From positions 2,852,001 through 2,916,000 of the forward strand of contig LR590464.1 in NCBI GenBank assembly GCA_901472455.1: a stretch of 64,000 nt of DNA. The letters run 5' to 3'. Shown piece after piece: positions 10,484 through 22,364 of this stretch (position 1 is its first letter; each line of letters begins with the position of its first letter). This DNA is from Leclercia adecarboxylata (GTDB lineage Bacteria > Pseudomonadota > Gammaproteobacteria > Enterobacterales > Enterobacteriaceae). Both the position numbers and the translations under genes were made by a program. The notes beneath the pieces are model-generated. The model did no database searches and was not told the DNA's origin. It saw only the letters and a program-made list of their open reading frames with translations.

Positions 10484-10774
10484 TTAGCGTTCAGCTACCA
10501 GACGAATAAAGTCATCGTCCTGGCTATTAGCCGTCTCTTCTGCCGCTTTTGGTGCTACTTTCTCTTCCGGTTCATTGGCTTCGCACAGGCGGCGCAGCAG
10601 CGCGTTCTGTCGTTTCTGCAAATCGACCAGCGTTTCAAGCAGTTCAATTTGCTCATTGGTACGGGAGCTTGCACGGTTGATAAAAAACCACAACACCAGC
10701 CCCACCACCAGCAATAGCACCGAGATCGCCAGAGATGCCACACTCAGCATCCCGGAATTCACTAACTCACCCAT
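10484..10774 (-). CDS. yebO: YebO family membrane protein
   Basis: 96-aa protein with one N-terminal membrane helix (SLAISVLLLVVGLVLWFF, ~residues 12-30), then a coiled-coil-like stretch EQIELLETLVDLQKRQ and an acidic tail ending DDDFIRLVAER. Start at ATG 10774, directly after GGGGGGTGAA. Function unknown. It sits between the MBL-fold gene and mgrB, in the E. coli order yebO-mgrB. Confidence 0.88.
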   Translation of the reverse strand: MGELVNSGMLSVASLAISVLLLVVGLVLWFFINRASSRTNEQIELLETLVDLQKRQNALLRRLCEANEPEEKVAPKAAEETANSQDDDFIRLVAER

Positions 10775-10847
10775 TTCACCCCCCAATAAAAACGCTCATA
10801 TTACCACTCGCGTTCAGGAAGGAAATCATTTGCGAGAAAAATGCCCG

Positions 10848-10991
10848 TTACCAGGGGATAAACTTATTCACAGAACAAATACCGCTAAAAAACTGTACGT
10901 CCTGGTCACACATCACATTGATGGTCTGCGTCCAGAGCAACACACAGGCCAGCAATACCAGCACCAGAATCACCCAGCGTATTTTTTTCAC
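10848..10991 (-). CDS. mgrB: MgrB, small inner-membrane inhibitor of the PhoQ sensor
   Basis: Intact 47-codon frame from GTG 10991 ([19 protein letters not shown]...NKFIPW-stop). A short cytosolic start and one membrane helix are followed by a periplasmic tail with the two conserved cysteines (MCDQD and GICSV). MgrB is made under PhoP control and binds PhoQ to damp the response; its loss gives polymyxin resistance. Here the gene is complete, with the conserved FIPW end. A PhoP-type box lies ~50 bp upstream. Confidence 0.95.
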   Translation of the reverse strand: MKKIRWVILVLVLLACVLLWTQTINVMCDQDVQFFSGICSVNKFIPW

Positions 10992-11039
10992 TCCACTCTC
11001 CGTCCATAACTGCCTGATGCCAGGTTATCATGCGCAACT

Positions 11040-11056
11040 TAAACCATGCCTAACTG
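11040..11056 (-). promoter_or_regulatory. PhoP box of mgrB
   Basis: On the minus strand CAGTTA-GGCAT-GGTTTA fits the (T/G)GTTTA-N5-(T/G)GTTTA PhoP consensus with two mismatches in the first half. It stands 49 bp upstream of the mgrB start, with a GATAAC -10-like element downstream. Confidence 0.65.
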
Positions 11057-11148
11057 TACCGTGAAGACGAGCCTTTCGGAATCATAGGCTTGTTAACGCA
11101 AATGTATCGGTTACGCTATGGGGCAGTCATTAAAAAAATGAGGCAATA

Positions 11149-11389
11149 ATGCGCTTTTTTATTCGTACACTGATCGTTATAGCCCTGATCTGGACGGGTT
11201 TTACTGCTGGCGGGTTATGGCGTGCTGATGGGCAGTAAAGAAAATGCGGGCGGACTGGGTATCCAGTGCAAGTACCTTACCGCGCGCGGCTTCAGTACAG
11301 CACAATACATTCATTCTGACAGCGGCATTATCGGCCTCACTCGCTGCCCATTGCTGCGAAAGAGCGAGATAGTGGTCGATAACGGCTAA
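11149..11389 (+). pseudogene. yobH: YobH family small exported protein (one frame break)
   Basis: ATG 11149 after GAGG gives MRFFIRTLIVIALIWTG-like hydrophobic start; one extra T in the TTTT at ~11206-11210 shifts the frame. With it removed the protein reads through GYGVLMGSKENAGGLG to RKSEIVVDNG-stop, ~79 aa, as in E. coli YobH. Function unknown. A bidirectional terminator follows and separates it from kdgR. Confidence 0.82.
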
Positions 11390-11400
11390 TTCCGCACATA

Positions 11401-11430
11401 AAAAACGCTGCCCAAGGGCAGCGTTTTTTT
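11401..11430. terminator. Bidirectional terminator between yobH and kdgR
   Basis: AAAAAACGCTGCCC-AA-GGGCAGCGTTTTTT is a perfect 14-bp stem with T-tracts on both strands between two convergent genes. Confidence 0.92.
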
Positions 11431-11443
11431 ATACCGGAAAACT

Positions 11444-12238
11444 CAGAACGGATAGTCGTTGTAACCCATCTGCTCAGAAATTTTTCGCGCCGCCGTGTGC
11501 AGCATTTCCACATATTCGTGCAGATGCTCTTCAGAGAAACGCAGCGTCGGGAAGGAGATGCTCAAGGCCAGCAATCACCACACCGAAGCGGTCAAATACC
11601 GGCACGCCGATGCAGCGTAAGCCCTCTTCCTGCTCCTGGTTATCTTCGCCATAACCCTGCTCACGCACCTTATCCAGCACCTCTAACAGGCTCATCGGTA
11701 GTGGTGATGGTGCGTTCAGTGCTGCGTTTATACTCGACGTTCTCGAGGATCTGCTTCACTTCTTCACGGTCGCGCCAGGCCAGCAGAACTTTACCGATAG
11801 CGGTACTGTAGAGGCGGATTGCGGCGACCAATGCGTGAATACATGCGCAGGTTGTACATAGAATCAATCTTATGGATGTAGACAATGCTGTCTTCGTCCA
11901 GCGCACCGAGGTGCACCGTCTCTTTCGTCAGACGAGAGAGTTCACGCATCTGAATATCAGCGCTACGGATCAGATCGACGTTCTGCAGCGCGCGTGCGCC
12001 CAGTTCGAATAGCTTCAGGGTCAGGGAGTATTTTTCAGACTCACCTTCCTGTGCAACATAACCCAGTGATTTTCATGGTCTGCAAAAAGCGGTAAACGGT
12101 GCTTTTTGACATCATCACACGCTGGGACAGCTCAGTAATACCAATTTCGCGCTCTTCGCCAAGCGCCTGCAAGATGCCGAACACCTTTAACACAGAAGAA
12201 ACAGAATCTGGCTGTTTATCCAAATCCGCGATTGCCAT
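11444..12238 (-). pseudogene. kdgR: KdgR, IclR-family repressor of hexuronate/pectin catabolism (frame breaks)
   Basis: DNA-binding repressor that responds to 2-keto-3-deoxygluconate. ATG 12238 gives MAIADLDKQPDSVSSVLKVF, and the winged-helix reads IGITELSQRVMMSKSTVYRF (residues ~31-50). The IclR effector domain follows (LYSTAIGKVLLAWRDREEV). Single-base breaks near 12065, 11830, 11690 and 11560 cut the frame. The repaired protein ends YNDYPF-stop and is ~263 aa. Divergent from yebQ. Confidence 0.92.
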
Positions 12239-12416
12239 TAATCACCTCAACGCAAGTGTTTTATAAAATTTAGAACCGGTTTTTATTATAAATTCGCAGT
12301 GGCATTGCTGCAATCAATCCTGGCTTACCTGGTTACAAATCTGCGACATATAACCGAAATAACAGTGATAATATCGTTACCCTGTTAATAATAACCTGTA
12401 TTGCTCATTCATTCTC

Positions 12417-13791
12417 ATGACACTTACCCCCAAAGATGGGCTGCCGTTACCGCAGCGCTATGGTGCAATTGCGACCATTATCATCGGTATTTCCATGGCC
12501 GTGCTGGATGGCGCGATCGCGAACGTCGCTCTGCCGACCATCGCCAGCGACCTAAATGCCTCGCCTGCCAGTTCGATCTGGATCGTCAACGCCTACCAGA
12601 TAGCTATTGTCATCTCCCTACTGTCGTTCTCGTTTCTGGGCGACATGTTTGGCTACCGCAGAGTGTATCAGTGCGGACTGGTGGTCTTTACCCTGACCTC
12701 GCTGTTCTGCGCCCTTTCCGACACCTTGCACACCCTGACGCTGGCGCGCATCATCCAGGGGTTTGGCGGCGCGGCGCTGATGAGCGTTAATACCGCGCTG
12801 ATCCGGCTTATCTATCCGCAGCGGCATCTGGGCCGGGGAATGGGCATCAACTCCTTTATAGTCGCGGTATCATCGGCGGCTGGCCCGACAATCGCCGCAG
12901 CGATCCTGTCGGTGGCTTCCTGGCAGTGGCTGTTCTTAATCAACGTTCCGTTGGGTATCGTGGCGCTTGTGTTCGCCCTGCGTTACTTACCCGCCAACGG
13001 CCCGAAAAGCAGCATGCCTAAATTCGATCTGCCAAGCGCGGTAATGAACGCCCTCACCTTTTGGTCTGCTGATCACCGCTCTGAGCGGTTTCGCCCAGGG
13101 GCAGTCGCTGCCGTTGATCGCGGGCGAGGTCGTGGCGCTGCTGGTGGTGGGCTTCTTCTTCGTGCGTCGTCAGCTGGCGCTACCGGTACCGTTGCTGCCG
13201 GTGGATCTGCTGCGCATTCCCCTCTTCTCCCTCTCCATTGGCACCTCGATATGCTCTTTCTGCGCGCAGATGCTGGCCCTGGTCTCGCTGCCCTTTTTCC
13301 TGCAGAGCGTTATTGGCCGCTCTGAAGTGGAAACCGGTCTCCTGTTAACGCCCTGGCCGCTGGCGACCATGGTAATGGCGCCGCTGGCTGGTTATCTGAT
13401 TGAACGGGTTCACGCGGGATTGCTGGGTGCGCTGGGGATGGTAGTGATGGCGGCGGGTCTGTTCGCCCTCGCCCTGCTCCCGGCGGCTCCGCACGATCTG
13501 GATATCATCTGGCGAATGATCTTGTGCGGGGCGGGCTTTGGTCTGTTCCAGTCTCCGAACAACCATACGATTATTACTGCCGCCCCGCCTCATCGCAGCG
13601 GCGGAGCCAGCGGGATGCTGGGTACGGCGCGCCTGCTGGGACAAAGCACCGGCGCGGCGCTGGTGGCCTTACTGTTCAACCTGGCCGGGCAAAACGGCAC
13701 GCACCTGGCGCTGCTGACCGCCGGCACGCTGGCCGCCGCTGCTGCCATCATCAGCGGGCTGCGGGTGACGCAACCACGGCCGCAGGCATAA
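12417..13791 (+). pseudogene. yebQ: YebQ, MFS drug-efflux-type transporter (one frame break)
   Basis: 14-helix-type major facilitator (DHA2-like) of ~457 aa. The N-terminal half carries GAIANVALPTIASDL and the loop motif GDMFGYRRVYQ. A single extra T in TTTT at ~13058 shifts the frame, and the rest (FVRRQLALPVPLLPVDLLR to GLRVTQPRPQA) continues in the next frame. Its neighbours kdgR and htpX match E. coli. Substrate unknown; the family suggests proton-driven export. Confidence 0.9.
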
Positions 13792-13819
13792 AAAAAGCGC
13801 GTCCGTGGACGCGCTTTTT
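13790..13819. terminator. Terminator between convergent yebQ and htpX
   Basis: AAAAAAAGCGCGTCC-GTGGACGCGCTTTTT, a strong stem with T-tracts usable in both directions. Confidence 0.9.
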
Positions 13820-13838
13820 CATTTACAAGCCGAAGCCG

Positions 13839-14719
13839 TTATTTCAGGTACTCGCCGCTACGCAGCGCTTCGATACGCTTGTCCAGCGGTGGGTGAGACA
13901 TGAACAGCTCACTCAGCGATTTCGATTTACCGTTGATGCAGAACGCCATCATGCTGGAGGCTTCCTGCGGTTCGTAGCTGGTTTTCAGACGCTGCAGGGC
14001 AGCAATCATCTTCTCGCGGCCCACCAGTTTGGCAGAGCCAGCATCCGCATGGAACTCACGATGACGGGAGAACACATGGTGATAATGCTCGCCAGGATAC
14101 CAAACACCAGTTCCAGTACCATTGAGACCGCAAAGTAGATCAGCGGGTTACCGTTACTGGATTCGCCTTCCTCACGATCCCCGCCCATAAAGCCTGCGGC
14201 AATCTGTGCGATAATACGTGAGATAAAGATGACGAAGGTGTTCACCACACCCTGAACCAGGGTCATGGTCACCATATCGCCGTTGGCAATGTGGCTGATC
14301 TCATGGGCAATTACCGCCTCGGCTTCGTCACGGCTCATGTTCTGCAACAGGCCGGTACTCACCGCAACCAGCGACGAGTCACGACGCGCACCGGTAGCAA
14401 AGGCGTTGATATCCGGCGCGTGATAGATCGCGACCTGCGGCATGGCAATCCCCGCCTGACGGGCCTGATTGGCGACGGTATTCATCAGCCAGCGTTCCAT
14501 ATCGTTACGCGGTTGCTCAATAACCTCGCCGCCCACGGACTTGAGCGCCATCCATTTGGACATCAGCAGCGAGACAAAGGAGCCACCAAAACCAAACAGC
14601 AGCGCCATAATTAACAAGCCCTGAACGCTGCTCGACTGAATTCCTGTCAGGCTAAGTACCAGCCCGAAGACCACCATGACCGCAAGGTTGGTGAGCAGGA
14701 AGAGCGCGATTCGCATCAT
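13839..14719 (-). pseudogene. htpX: HtpX, membrane-bound zinc metalloprotease (one frame break)
   Basis: Heat-shock M48 protease of the inner membrane that degrades misfolded membrane proteins. Two N-terminal helices are followed by the zinc motif HEISH ([13 protein letters not shown]) and two further hydrophobic segments. The third-ligand region [16 protein letters not shown] lies beyond a one-base loss at ~14068. Repaired length is 293 aa, as in E. coli. Convergent with yebQ; prc lies upstream in the same orientation but is separated by its own terminator. Confidence 0.93.
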
Positions 14720-14875
14720 AATATTCTTTTAACCTCAGTTTAACAAAAACGCACTATGCGATTACCCACATCGTATGGGTATTGCGCATATTTTCAAGGA
14801 TTGCAGCGATGTAAGTCACCAGAAAGACACAACTTTACATAATGAAATGACTGGCTGACGGCAGGAGGAGGTTAA

Positions 14876-14907
14876 CAAAAAAACAGGCACAATTTCTTGT
14901 GCCTGTT
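14876..14907 (-). terminator. Rho-independent terminator of prc
   Basis: On the minus strand AACAGGCACAA-GAAA-TTGTGCCTGTT is an 11-bp perfect stem followed by a T-rich tract, just after the repaired prc stop. Confidence 0.88.
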
Positions 14908-14913
14908 GAGGGA

Positions 14914-16963
14914 TTATTTTGCCGGAGCGGGGTTTCCGGCAGGTTGGTCTTTTTCCCAGTTTCGCCAGGTCAATGGCGATCTTCACCGTCTCATCAAGAT
15001 ACGGATCTGGCTCCTGATAATCCTTCGGCAGATCATCCAGTTTCTTGAGGAGTGGCTTACCTTCACGTTTAAAGCGGTCGTTGATACGCGCCAGACGTGT
15101 TGCATCATCCTCTTCGTTCTCTTTCAGACGCTGAGCGTAGTTCAGAGAGACAATATTGCGTTTCGCTTTCAGGGCATTGAAACGGGCAATATCCTTCACG
15201 ATGTACTGGAATTCAGGATCCTTGGCGATGCGCTCGTCATGTTGTTTCAACAGCGCCGGACCAAACTGAGTGATATCGCCCGACTTCACGTAGGTGGCAG
15301 CATCAACGCTATCCCACGGCAACGCGTTATCTTCGAACTTCTCACCGGTTTCTGTCTCTTCGGTGCCGGTCGGCATGATGATGTCCGGGGTTACGCCTTT
15401 ACGCTGGGTACTGCCGCCATTCACACGATAGAACTTCTGAATGGTGTACTGTACCGAGCCAAGCGCTGGCCATTCCGGGCGCAGCATCTGATCGTAAATG
15501 CGGTTCAGGGAACGATACTGCTGTACCGTGCCCTTCCCGAAGGTCGGTTCGCCAACAATCAGTGCGCGGTTGTAATCCTGCATCGCGGCGGCAAAGATTT
15601 CCGATGCCGACGCACTGAAGCGATCGACCAGGACCACCAGCGGGCCTTTGTAGTAAACAACGCCATCGGTGTCGGCGTCTTCACGCACTTTACCGTTGTT
15701 ATCGCGTACCTGTACCACCGGACCGGACGGAATAAACAGGCCCGACAGCGAAACCGCTTCGGTCAGGGCGCCGCCGCCGTTGGTGCGCAGATCGATGATC
15801 ACGCTCTTCACGTTTTGTTTTTCAAGCTTCTGCAGTTGAACCTTGACGTCGTCCGTCAGGCCTACGTAGAAACCAGGAATATCCAGCACACCGACCTTGT
15901 CTTTACCCACGGTTTTCACCGACATTTTCACCGCGCGATCTTCCAGGCGGATACGTTCGCGGGTCAGGGTAACGATACGGGTCTTGGTGCCTTTACCGGC
16001 AGGCAGAATTTCCAGACGGACCTTGCTGCCTTTCGGCCCTTTAATCAGAGCTACCACATCATCCAGGCGCCAGCCAATCACATCCACCATGTTCTGGCCA
16101 ACCTGGCCGACACCCACAATGCGATCGCCTACGCTAATCGCCTTGCTTTTGGCAGCCGGGCCGCCCGCAACCATGGAGTTGATCACCGTGTAATCGTCAT
16201 CCATTTGCAGCACCGCACCAATCCCTTCAAGGGAGAGACTCATTTCGGTGTTGAACTGCTCGGTATTGCGCGGAGAGAGATAGTTGGTGTGCGGATCGAT
16301 TTCGTGCGCGAAGGCCGTCATCGCCAGCGAGAACACATCTTCACTGTTGGTCTGCGCCAGACGACGAATGGCAAATTTATAGCGGCGGGTCAGCGTTTCG
16401 CGGATCTCTTTCTCATCTTTACCGGTGAGTTTGAGGCTCAGCTCATCGTACTTCACTTTGCTGTCCCACAGCGCGTTCAGCTCGGCTTCATCTTTCGGCC
16501 ACGGCGACTTACTGCGGTCGAGATTAAAGGTGTCGTTACCCGTGAAGTCCATCGGACGTTCAAGCACCTTAAGCGCGTACTGATAGCGCTCGAAACGGCG
16601 TTTCTGCGACAGGTTATACAGGTCGTAGAACAGGTCGAGCTTGCCGCTGCGTAACTCGTCGCCTACCTCAGACTGCTTTTTGGCAAATTGTTCGACATCG
16701 CTTGCCAGCAGGACGTTATGACTGTAGTCCAGCAGGTTCAGATAGCGGTCGAAAATTTTTTTCGAAAAAGCCTGGTCGAGGTCGAACTGACGATAGTGCG
16801 AACGGGTGAAGCGCGATGTCACGCGCTCACTGACCGTTGCGTGCTGAGTCTCTTCCTTCAGAACCGGAATTTGATCGACACGCGTAATCTCGTCCACAGC
16901 GAAGGCGTGGCCTGTTATCGCAAACAGGCCAGCCAGCGCGGTGAGCTTAAAAAATGTGTTCAT
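14914..16963 (-). pseudogene. prc: Prc (Tsp), periplasmic C-terminal processing protease (C-terminal frame break)
   Basis: S41 serine protease that trims FtsI and removes ssrA-tagged or spare MepS protein in the periplasm. ATG 16963 gives MNTFFKLTALAGLFAITGHA, a signal peptide. A PDZ domain (~residues 238-320, GIGAVLQMDDDYTVI) and the catalytic Ser-Lys dyad (FSASASEIF ... GEPTFGKGT) follow. One extra base near 14955 replaces the last ~14 residues; without it the protein ends PAGNPAPAK-stop at 14914, ~682 aa. The start lies 19 bp after proQ, so the two are probably one transcript, as in E. coli. Confidence 0.95.
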
Positions 16964-16982
16964 GCCGGGCTTGGCCTCCGTT

Positions 16983-17672
16983 TTAGAACAACAAGTGTTC
17001 TGCGCGTACAATCATTGACAGACCAGAAGTCAGCTGTACACGAACGCCATCTTTGGTGATTTCCAGTACGGTGGCATCCATAGCATTGTTGCCCGCTTTT
17101 ACTTTCAGAGACTGACCCACGTTCAGGACGTTGATGTCAGAAACCGGAGTATGGCGCGGCTCTTCACGAGGCGCACGCGGGGCTTTTGCCGGCCGGTTGC
17201 TCAGCACGTGGCTTACGCTCGGTGTTTTCTTTGCGACGCGGTGCAGGACGTGGCTTGCGTTCACGACGAGGCGTTTCTTCCTGGCCATTGGCCGCAGCCG
17301 CTTCGCGTTTCTTCGCCTGCTGTTCAGCACGCTGAGCCTGAACACGCGCTTTGGCTTCTTCGAGCTGCTTACGAGCGTGCTCTACATGCTGCTCATCCAG
17401 CCACACCACAAGGGTTGCCGTCGAGATCAACACGCGTCGCGCCCGCTTTGATACCGTACAGGTAACGCCAGCTCGAAGTATAAAGACGTAAGGCGGAGCG
17501 GAGTTTGGGTTTTGCTGAGGTTCATCTCACCTTCAACACGCTCTACCAGATCCTGAAAAATACCAATTTTCAGGGGACGAGCTTCGCCTTCGGCACTAAA
17601 ACATTGAGGAAAACGTTCGGCCAAAAACGCGATAACTTCTTTACTGCTATTCAACTTAGGTTGATTTTCCAT
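16983..17672 (-). pseudogene. proQ: ProQ, RNA chaperone (frame breaks)
   Basis: RNA-binding hub protein with an N-terminal FinO-like domain ([20 protein letters not shown]...), a basic Lys/Arg-rich linker and a Tudor-like C-terminal domain ([20 protein letters not shown]...[10 protein letters not shown]). Breaks near 17495, 17405 and 17190 divide it. Repaired length is close to the E. coli 232 aa. It binds sRNAs and mRNA 3' ends. It is the first gene of a proQ-prc unit. Confidence 0.94.
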
Positions 17673-17769
17673 GAAATTTCCTGATTACAACGGACGTTGC
17701 CGACAAGCCGCAGGCATGAACAGGCGTCATTATAATGACGCCATCGGTAAATGCTACGTTATCCGTTGA

Positions 17770-18267
17770 TTATCCTGCGACGCTCGCAAAGAATTTATGA
17801 TAATCGGTCGCGGCGAGAACGTTTTCAAGGTTCGCCACCAGCTCGCGCAGCCCCTGCTCATCCTCGCGGGTAAAGCGATTGAAGACCGTGCTGTCGATAT
17901 CCAGTACACCAATAATCTGATTATTCACTTTCAGAGGAAGGACGATTTCAGCATTGCTGGCGCTGTCGCAGGCAATATGCCCATCGAATGCGTGGACGTC
18001 ATCAACACGCTGCACCTGGTCTTGCGCTACTGCGGTACCACACACGCCGCGCCCAACCGGAATACGTACGCAGGCCAGTTTGCCCTGGAAGGGCCCCAGT
18101 ACCAGCGTCTCGCCTTCAAGCAGATAGAAACCGGCCCAGTTCACCTCAGACAGACGTTCGAAAAGCAACGCGCTGGTATTCGCCAGGGTGGCTAAAAAAC
18201 TGGTTTCACCTGCCAACAATGCCTGAAAATCACGGTTCAAATCCGCGTAGAATTCTGTTTTGCTCAT
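17770..18267 (-). CDS. msrC: Free methionine-(R)-sulfoxide reductase MsrC
   Basis: Intact 165-aa GAF-domain enzyme that reduces free methionine-R-sulfoxide. The three conserved cysteines are visible: LACVRIPVG, GVCGTAV and IACDSASNAE. The GAF core signature LPLKVNNQIIGVLDIDS follows. Starts MSKTEFYADLNRDF. Upstream of proQ and divergent from letA, as in E. coli (yebR). Confidence 0.95.
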   Translation of the reverse strand: MSKTEFYADLNRDFQALLAGETSFLATLANTSALLFERLSEVNWAGFYLLEGETLVLGPFQGKLACVRIPVGRGVCGTAVAQDQVQRVDDVHAFDGHIACDSASNAEIVLPLKVNNQIIGVLDIDSTVFNRFTREDEQGLRELVANLENVLAATDYHKFFASVAG

Positions 18268-18397
18268 TATTCAATCACTTGGTTGTCTTACAAAATTACA
18301 GCGTAGCCTATTAAAATAAGCTTTATTTACGCCATGCTCAAGATGAATCCATTCATGAGTTAAGATAACTATTAACTATCCTTTTTTAGCGCGACCG

Positions 18398-19683
18398 ATG
18401 GCTCTTAAAACACCAAAAATATCAACGGCGAAAAAGATTACTGTGCATGGCGGTCGGCGATGCGCTTCCTCGTGCACATTATCAGCGTTGTCCACAATGC
18501 GATACGCTTTTTACGTTGCCAAAGATGAAATCACACCAAAGTGCTTTCTGCCCGCGATGTAATGCAAAAATTCGCGATGGCCGTGACTGGTCCCTGACGC
18601 GACTGGCCGCGATGGCCGTCACCATGATGCTGCTGATGCCTTTTGCCTGGAGCGAACCGCTGCTCAGTTTGCACCTGTTAGGCGTGCGTATCGACGCTAA
18701 CCTGCTGCAGGGGATCTGGCAGATGACCCGTCAGGGGGCCCCCCTCACCGCCTCGATGGTGTTGTTCTGTACCGTCGGCGCGCCGGTGGTGCTGGTAGCC
18801 GCCATCGCCTATCTGTGGTTTGGCAATATTCTGGGAATGAACCTGCGCCCGGTGCTTCTGATGCTCGAGAGGCTTAAAGAGTGGGTGATGCTGGATATCT
18901 ATCTCGTGGGGATCGTCGTGGCCTCTATTAAAGTACAGGATTACGCCTGGCTACAGCCCGGTAGCGGCCTGTTCGCTTTTATCGCGCTGGTGATCCTGAG
19001 CATTCTTACGATGATCCATCTGAACGTGGAGCAGCTCTGGGAGCGGTTTTATCCCCAGCGCCCCGCCACCCCGCTACAACACTGATTTGCGAGTCTGTTT
19101 GGGCTGTCACTATACCGGATTACCCGACGCGCGCGGCCGTTGCCCTCGCTGCCATATTCCGCTGCGCCTGCGACGCCACAATAGCCTGCAAAAATGCTGG
19201 GCGGCGCTGATTGCCTCGCTGGTGCTACTTTTACCCGCTAACCTGCTGCCTATCTCGGTGATTTACGTCAACGGAGCGCGGCAGGAAGATACCATTATGT
19301 CGGGCATTATTTCGCTGGCGCAGAGCAATATTGCCGTCGCGGCCATCGTGTTCATCGCCAGTATTCTGGTGCCCTTTACCAAAGTCATTGTGATGTTTAC
19401 CCTGCTCATCAGTATTCATTTTAAGTGTGAACAGGGGCTGAAAACCCGCATACTGCTGTTGCGTTTTGTGACCTGGATTGGCCGCTGGTCAATGCTGGAT
19501 TTATTTGTCATTGCGTTGATGATGTCGCTGATCAATCGCGATCAGCTCCTTGCTTTTACTATGGGACCCGCAGCGTTCTATTTTGGCACTGCGGTGATAT
19601 TGACTATTCTTGCAGTCGAATGGCTGGATAGCCGCTTACTTTGGGATGCACATGAGTCAGGAAACGCCAGCTTCGCCGACTGA
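18398..19683 (+). pseudogene. letA: LetA (YebS), inner-membrane partner of the LetB lipid bridge (frame breaks)
   Basis: PqiA-type integral membrane protein that works with the MCE protein LetB in envelope lipid transport. ATG 18398 gives [13 protein letters not shown]. Two zinc-ribbon modules are visible ([11 protein letters not shown]...[10 protein letters not shown] and CLGCHYTG...CPRCHIPL), each ahead of four-helix membrane blocks. One extra G at ~18450 and one base near 19075 split the frame. The end [13 protein letters not shown] overlaps the letB start by 32 bp, so the pair is coupled. Confidence 0.9.
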
Positions 19684-22287
19684 AGCGCGAGTTAAAACAA
19701 AACGTCGTATTTCGCCTTTCTGGTTACTGCCGGTTATCGCACTGATGATCGCCGGCTGGTTGATCTGGACCAGTTACGAAGATCGCGGCAGTACTATTAC
19801 CATTGATTTCCAGAGCGCCGATGGCATCGTTGCGGGTCGTACACCCGTGCGCTTCCAGGGCGTTGAGGTGGGCACTGTCCAGGATATCTCGCTCGACAAG
19901 AACCTGAATAAATTAAGGTTCGTGCCAGCATCAAGTCCGATATGAAGGACGCCCTACGGGAAGAGACGCAGTTCTGGCTGGTGACGCCGAAAGCCTCGCT
20001 GGCAGGGGTCTCCGGGCTGGATGCGCTGGTGGGCGGTAACTACATCGGCATGATGCCGGGCAAAGGTGAGCCAAAAGATCACTTTACCGCCCTGGATACG
20101 CAGCCGAAATACCGGCTCAATAACGGCGATCTGATGATTCATCTGCACGCGCCGGACCTCGGTTCACTGAACAGCGGATCGGTAGTCTATTTCCGCAAGA
20201 TCCCCGTTGGTCGCGTCTATGACTACGCCATCACCCCGAATAAGCAGGGGGTGACCATCGACGTGCTGATTGAACGGCGCTTCACCTCCCTGGTGAAAAA
20301 AGGCAGCCGTTTCTGGAACGTTTCTGGCGTCGATGCCGATCTCAGCCTGAGTGGGGCCAAAGTGAAGCTGGAAAGTCTGGCGGCGCTGGTGAACGGTGCC
20401 ATCGCCTTTGATTCGCCGGAGGGTTCTGCGCCTGCCACCCAGGAAGATGATTTCGGCTTGTATAAAGATCTGGCCCACAGCCAGCGCGGCGTGATTGTGA
20501 AGCTGACTCTCCCCTCTGCGGATGGCCTGAAGGAGGACTCCACGCCGCTGATGTATCAGGGGTTACAGGTTGGGCAGCTCACCAAAATGACACTAAATCC
20601 TGGCGGTCTGGTCACTGGTGAAATGACAGTTGACCCCAGCGTGGTCGATCTGCTGCGGAAAAATACGCGTATTGAAATGCGTAGCCCTAAACTGTCGCTC
20701 AGTAACCCAGCATCAGCAGCCTGCTCACCGGCAGCACTTTTGAGCTGATCCCCGGCGGCGGCGAACCGACTAACCAGTTTACTATCGCCCCGGCCGATAA
20801 GGCGCTGTTACAAAAACCCGGTGTCCTGACAGTTAAACTCAGCGCGCCGGAGAGCTACGGTATCGACGCGGGTCAGCCGCTGATTCTGCACGGCGTGCAG
20901 ATTGGGCAAGTGCTTGAGCGGTCATTATCCAGCAAAGGGGTCACCTTTGAGGTGGCGATTGATCCGCAGTACCGCGAGCTGGTGCATGGCGACAGCAAAT
21001 TCGTGGTCAACAGCCGGGTGGATGTCAAAGTCGGGCTGGACGGCGTTGAGTTTCTGGCGGCCAGCGCCAGCGAGTGGATCAGCGGCGGGATCCGTATCCT
21101 GCCGGGCGAGAAAGGCGCTTATGCGCGACAGTTACCCGCTGTTTGCCAACCTCGATAAAGCGCTGGAAAACAGCCTGAGCGATCTGCCGACCACCACCCT
21201 CACGCTGGTGGCCGATACCCTGCCGGACGTGCAGGCGGGCTCGGTCGTGCTGTATCGCAAATTCGAAGTGGGTGAAGTGATCCTTGTGCGCCCACGTGCG
21301 AATGCCTTTGATATCGAACTGCATATCAAACCGGAATACCGCAAATTGCTCACCAGTAACAGCGTGTTCTGGGCTGAGGGCGGGGCCAAAGTGCAGCTTA
21401 ACGGCAGCGGGCTGACGGTGCAGGCTTCTCCGCTCTCTCGTGCCCTGCGCGGTGCTATCAGCTTTGACAACCTGAGCGGCGCCAGCGCCAGCCAGCGTAA
21501 AGGTGATAAGCGGATCCTCTATCCCGTCTGAAACCGCCGCCCGTGCGGTCGGCAGCCAGATCACCCTTCACGCCTTTGATGCGGGCAAGCTCGCAGAAGG
21601 GATTGCCGGTGCGCTATCTGGGGATTGATATTGGTCAGGTCCAGAGCCTGAAGCTGATTACCGCCCGCAATGAAGTGCAGGCTACGGCGGTGCTGTACCC
21701 GGAATATGTCGACAACTTCGCCCGCACCGGAACGCGTTTCTCGGTGATCACCCCGCAGATTTCTGCCGCGGGGGTTGAGCATCTGGGATACCATCCTCCA
21801 GCCTTATATCAACGTCGAGCCAGGACAGGGCAAACCGCGACGCGACTTTGAGCTGCAGGAAGCGACCATCACCGATTCGCGCTATCTCAATGGTCTGAGC
21901 ATTGTGGTAGAGGTGCCGGATGCAGCATCGCTTGATATCGGTACGCCGGTACTGTTCCGCGGGATGGAAGTGGGTACGGTGACCGGCCTGTCGCTCGGGA
22001 CGCTCTCTGACCGGGTGATGGTGGCCCTGCGCATCAGCGATCGTTATCAGCATCTGGTGCGTAATAACTCCGTCTTCTGGCTGGCCTCCGGTTACTCTCT
22101 CGATTTCGGCCTGACCGGCGGCGTAGTGAAAACCGGGACCTTCAATCAGTTTATCCGTGGGGGGATCGCCTTCGCGACGCCGCCGGGTACGCCGCTGGCG
22201 CCGAAATCTCAGCCCGGCAAGCACTTCCTGTTACAGGAGAGCGAGCCGAAAGAGTGGCGCACCTGGGGCACCGCCCTGCCACGTTAA
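19652..22287 (+). pseudogene. letB: LetB (YebT), seven-MCE-domain periplasmic lipid-transport bridge (frame breaks)
   Basis: Inner-membrane-anchored MCE protein whose stacked rings form a tunnel spanning the periplasm. [15 protein letters not shown] leads to one membrane helix (ISPFWLLPVIALMIAGWLIW). Repeated MCE domains follow, each with the pattern GTPVxFxGxxVGxV (for example GRTPVRFQGVEVGTVQDIS and GTPVLFRGMEVGTVTGLS). Breaks near 19915, 20705, 21110, 21525, 21595 and 21785 are all single bases. The repaired length is ~877 aa, equal to E. coli LetB, ending [11 protein letters not shown]. Confidence 0.92.
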
Positions 22288-22364
22288 AGCCTGCGCTCCG
22301 GTGTCAACGCACCGGAGCCTTTGTGATACACTGCGCGCCTCTTTTTACTCCCTGTGGTGCGCTC

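Noticed and set aside
14897..16654. 585-codon open frame on the plus strand
   Set aside because: Antisense to prc, which has a full set of protease motifs; the frame has no recognisable domain and is a shadow of codon bias.
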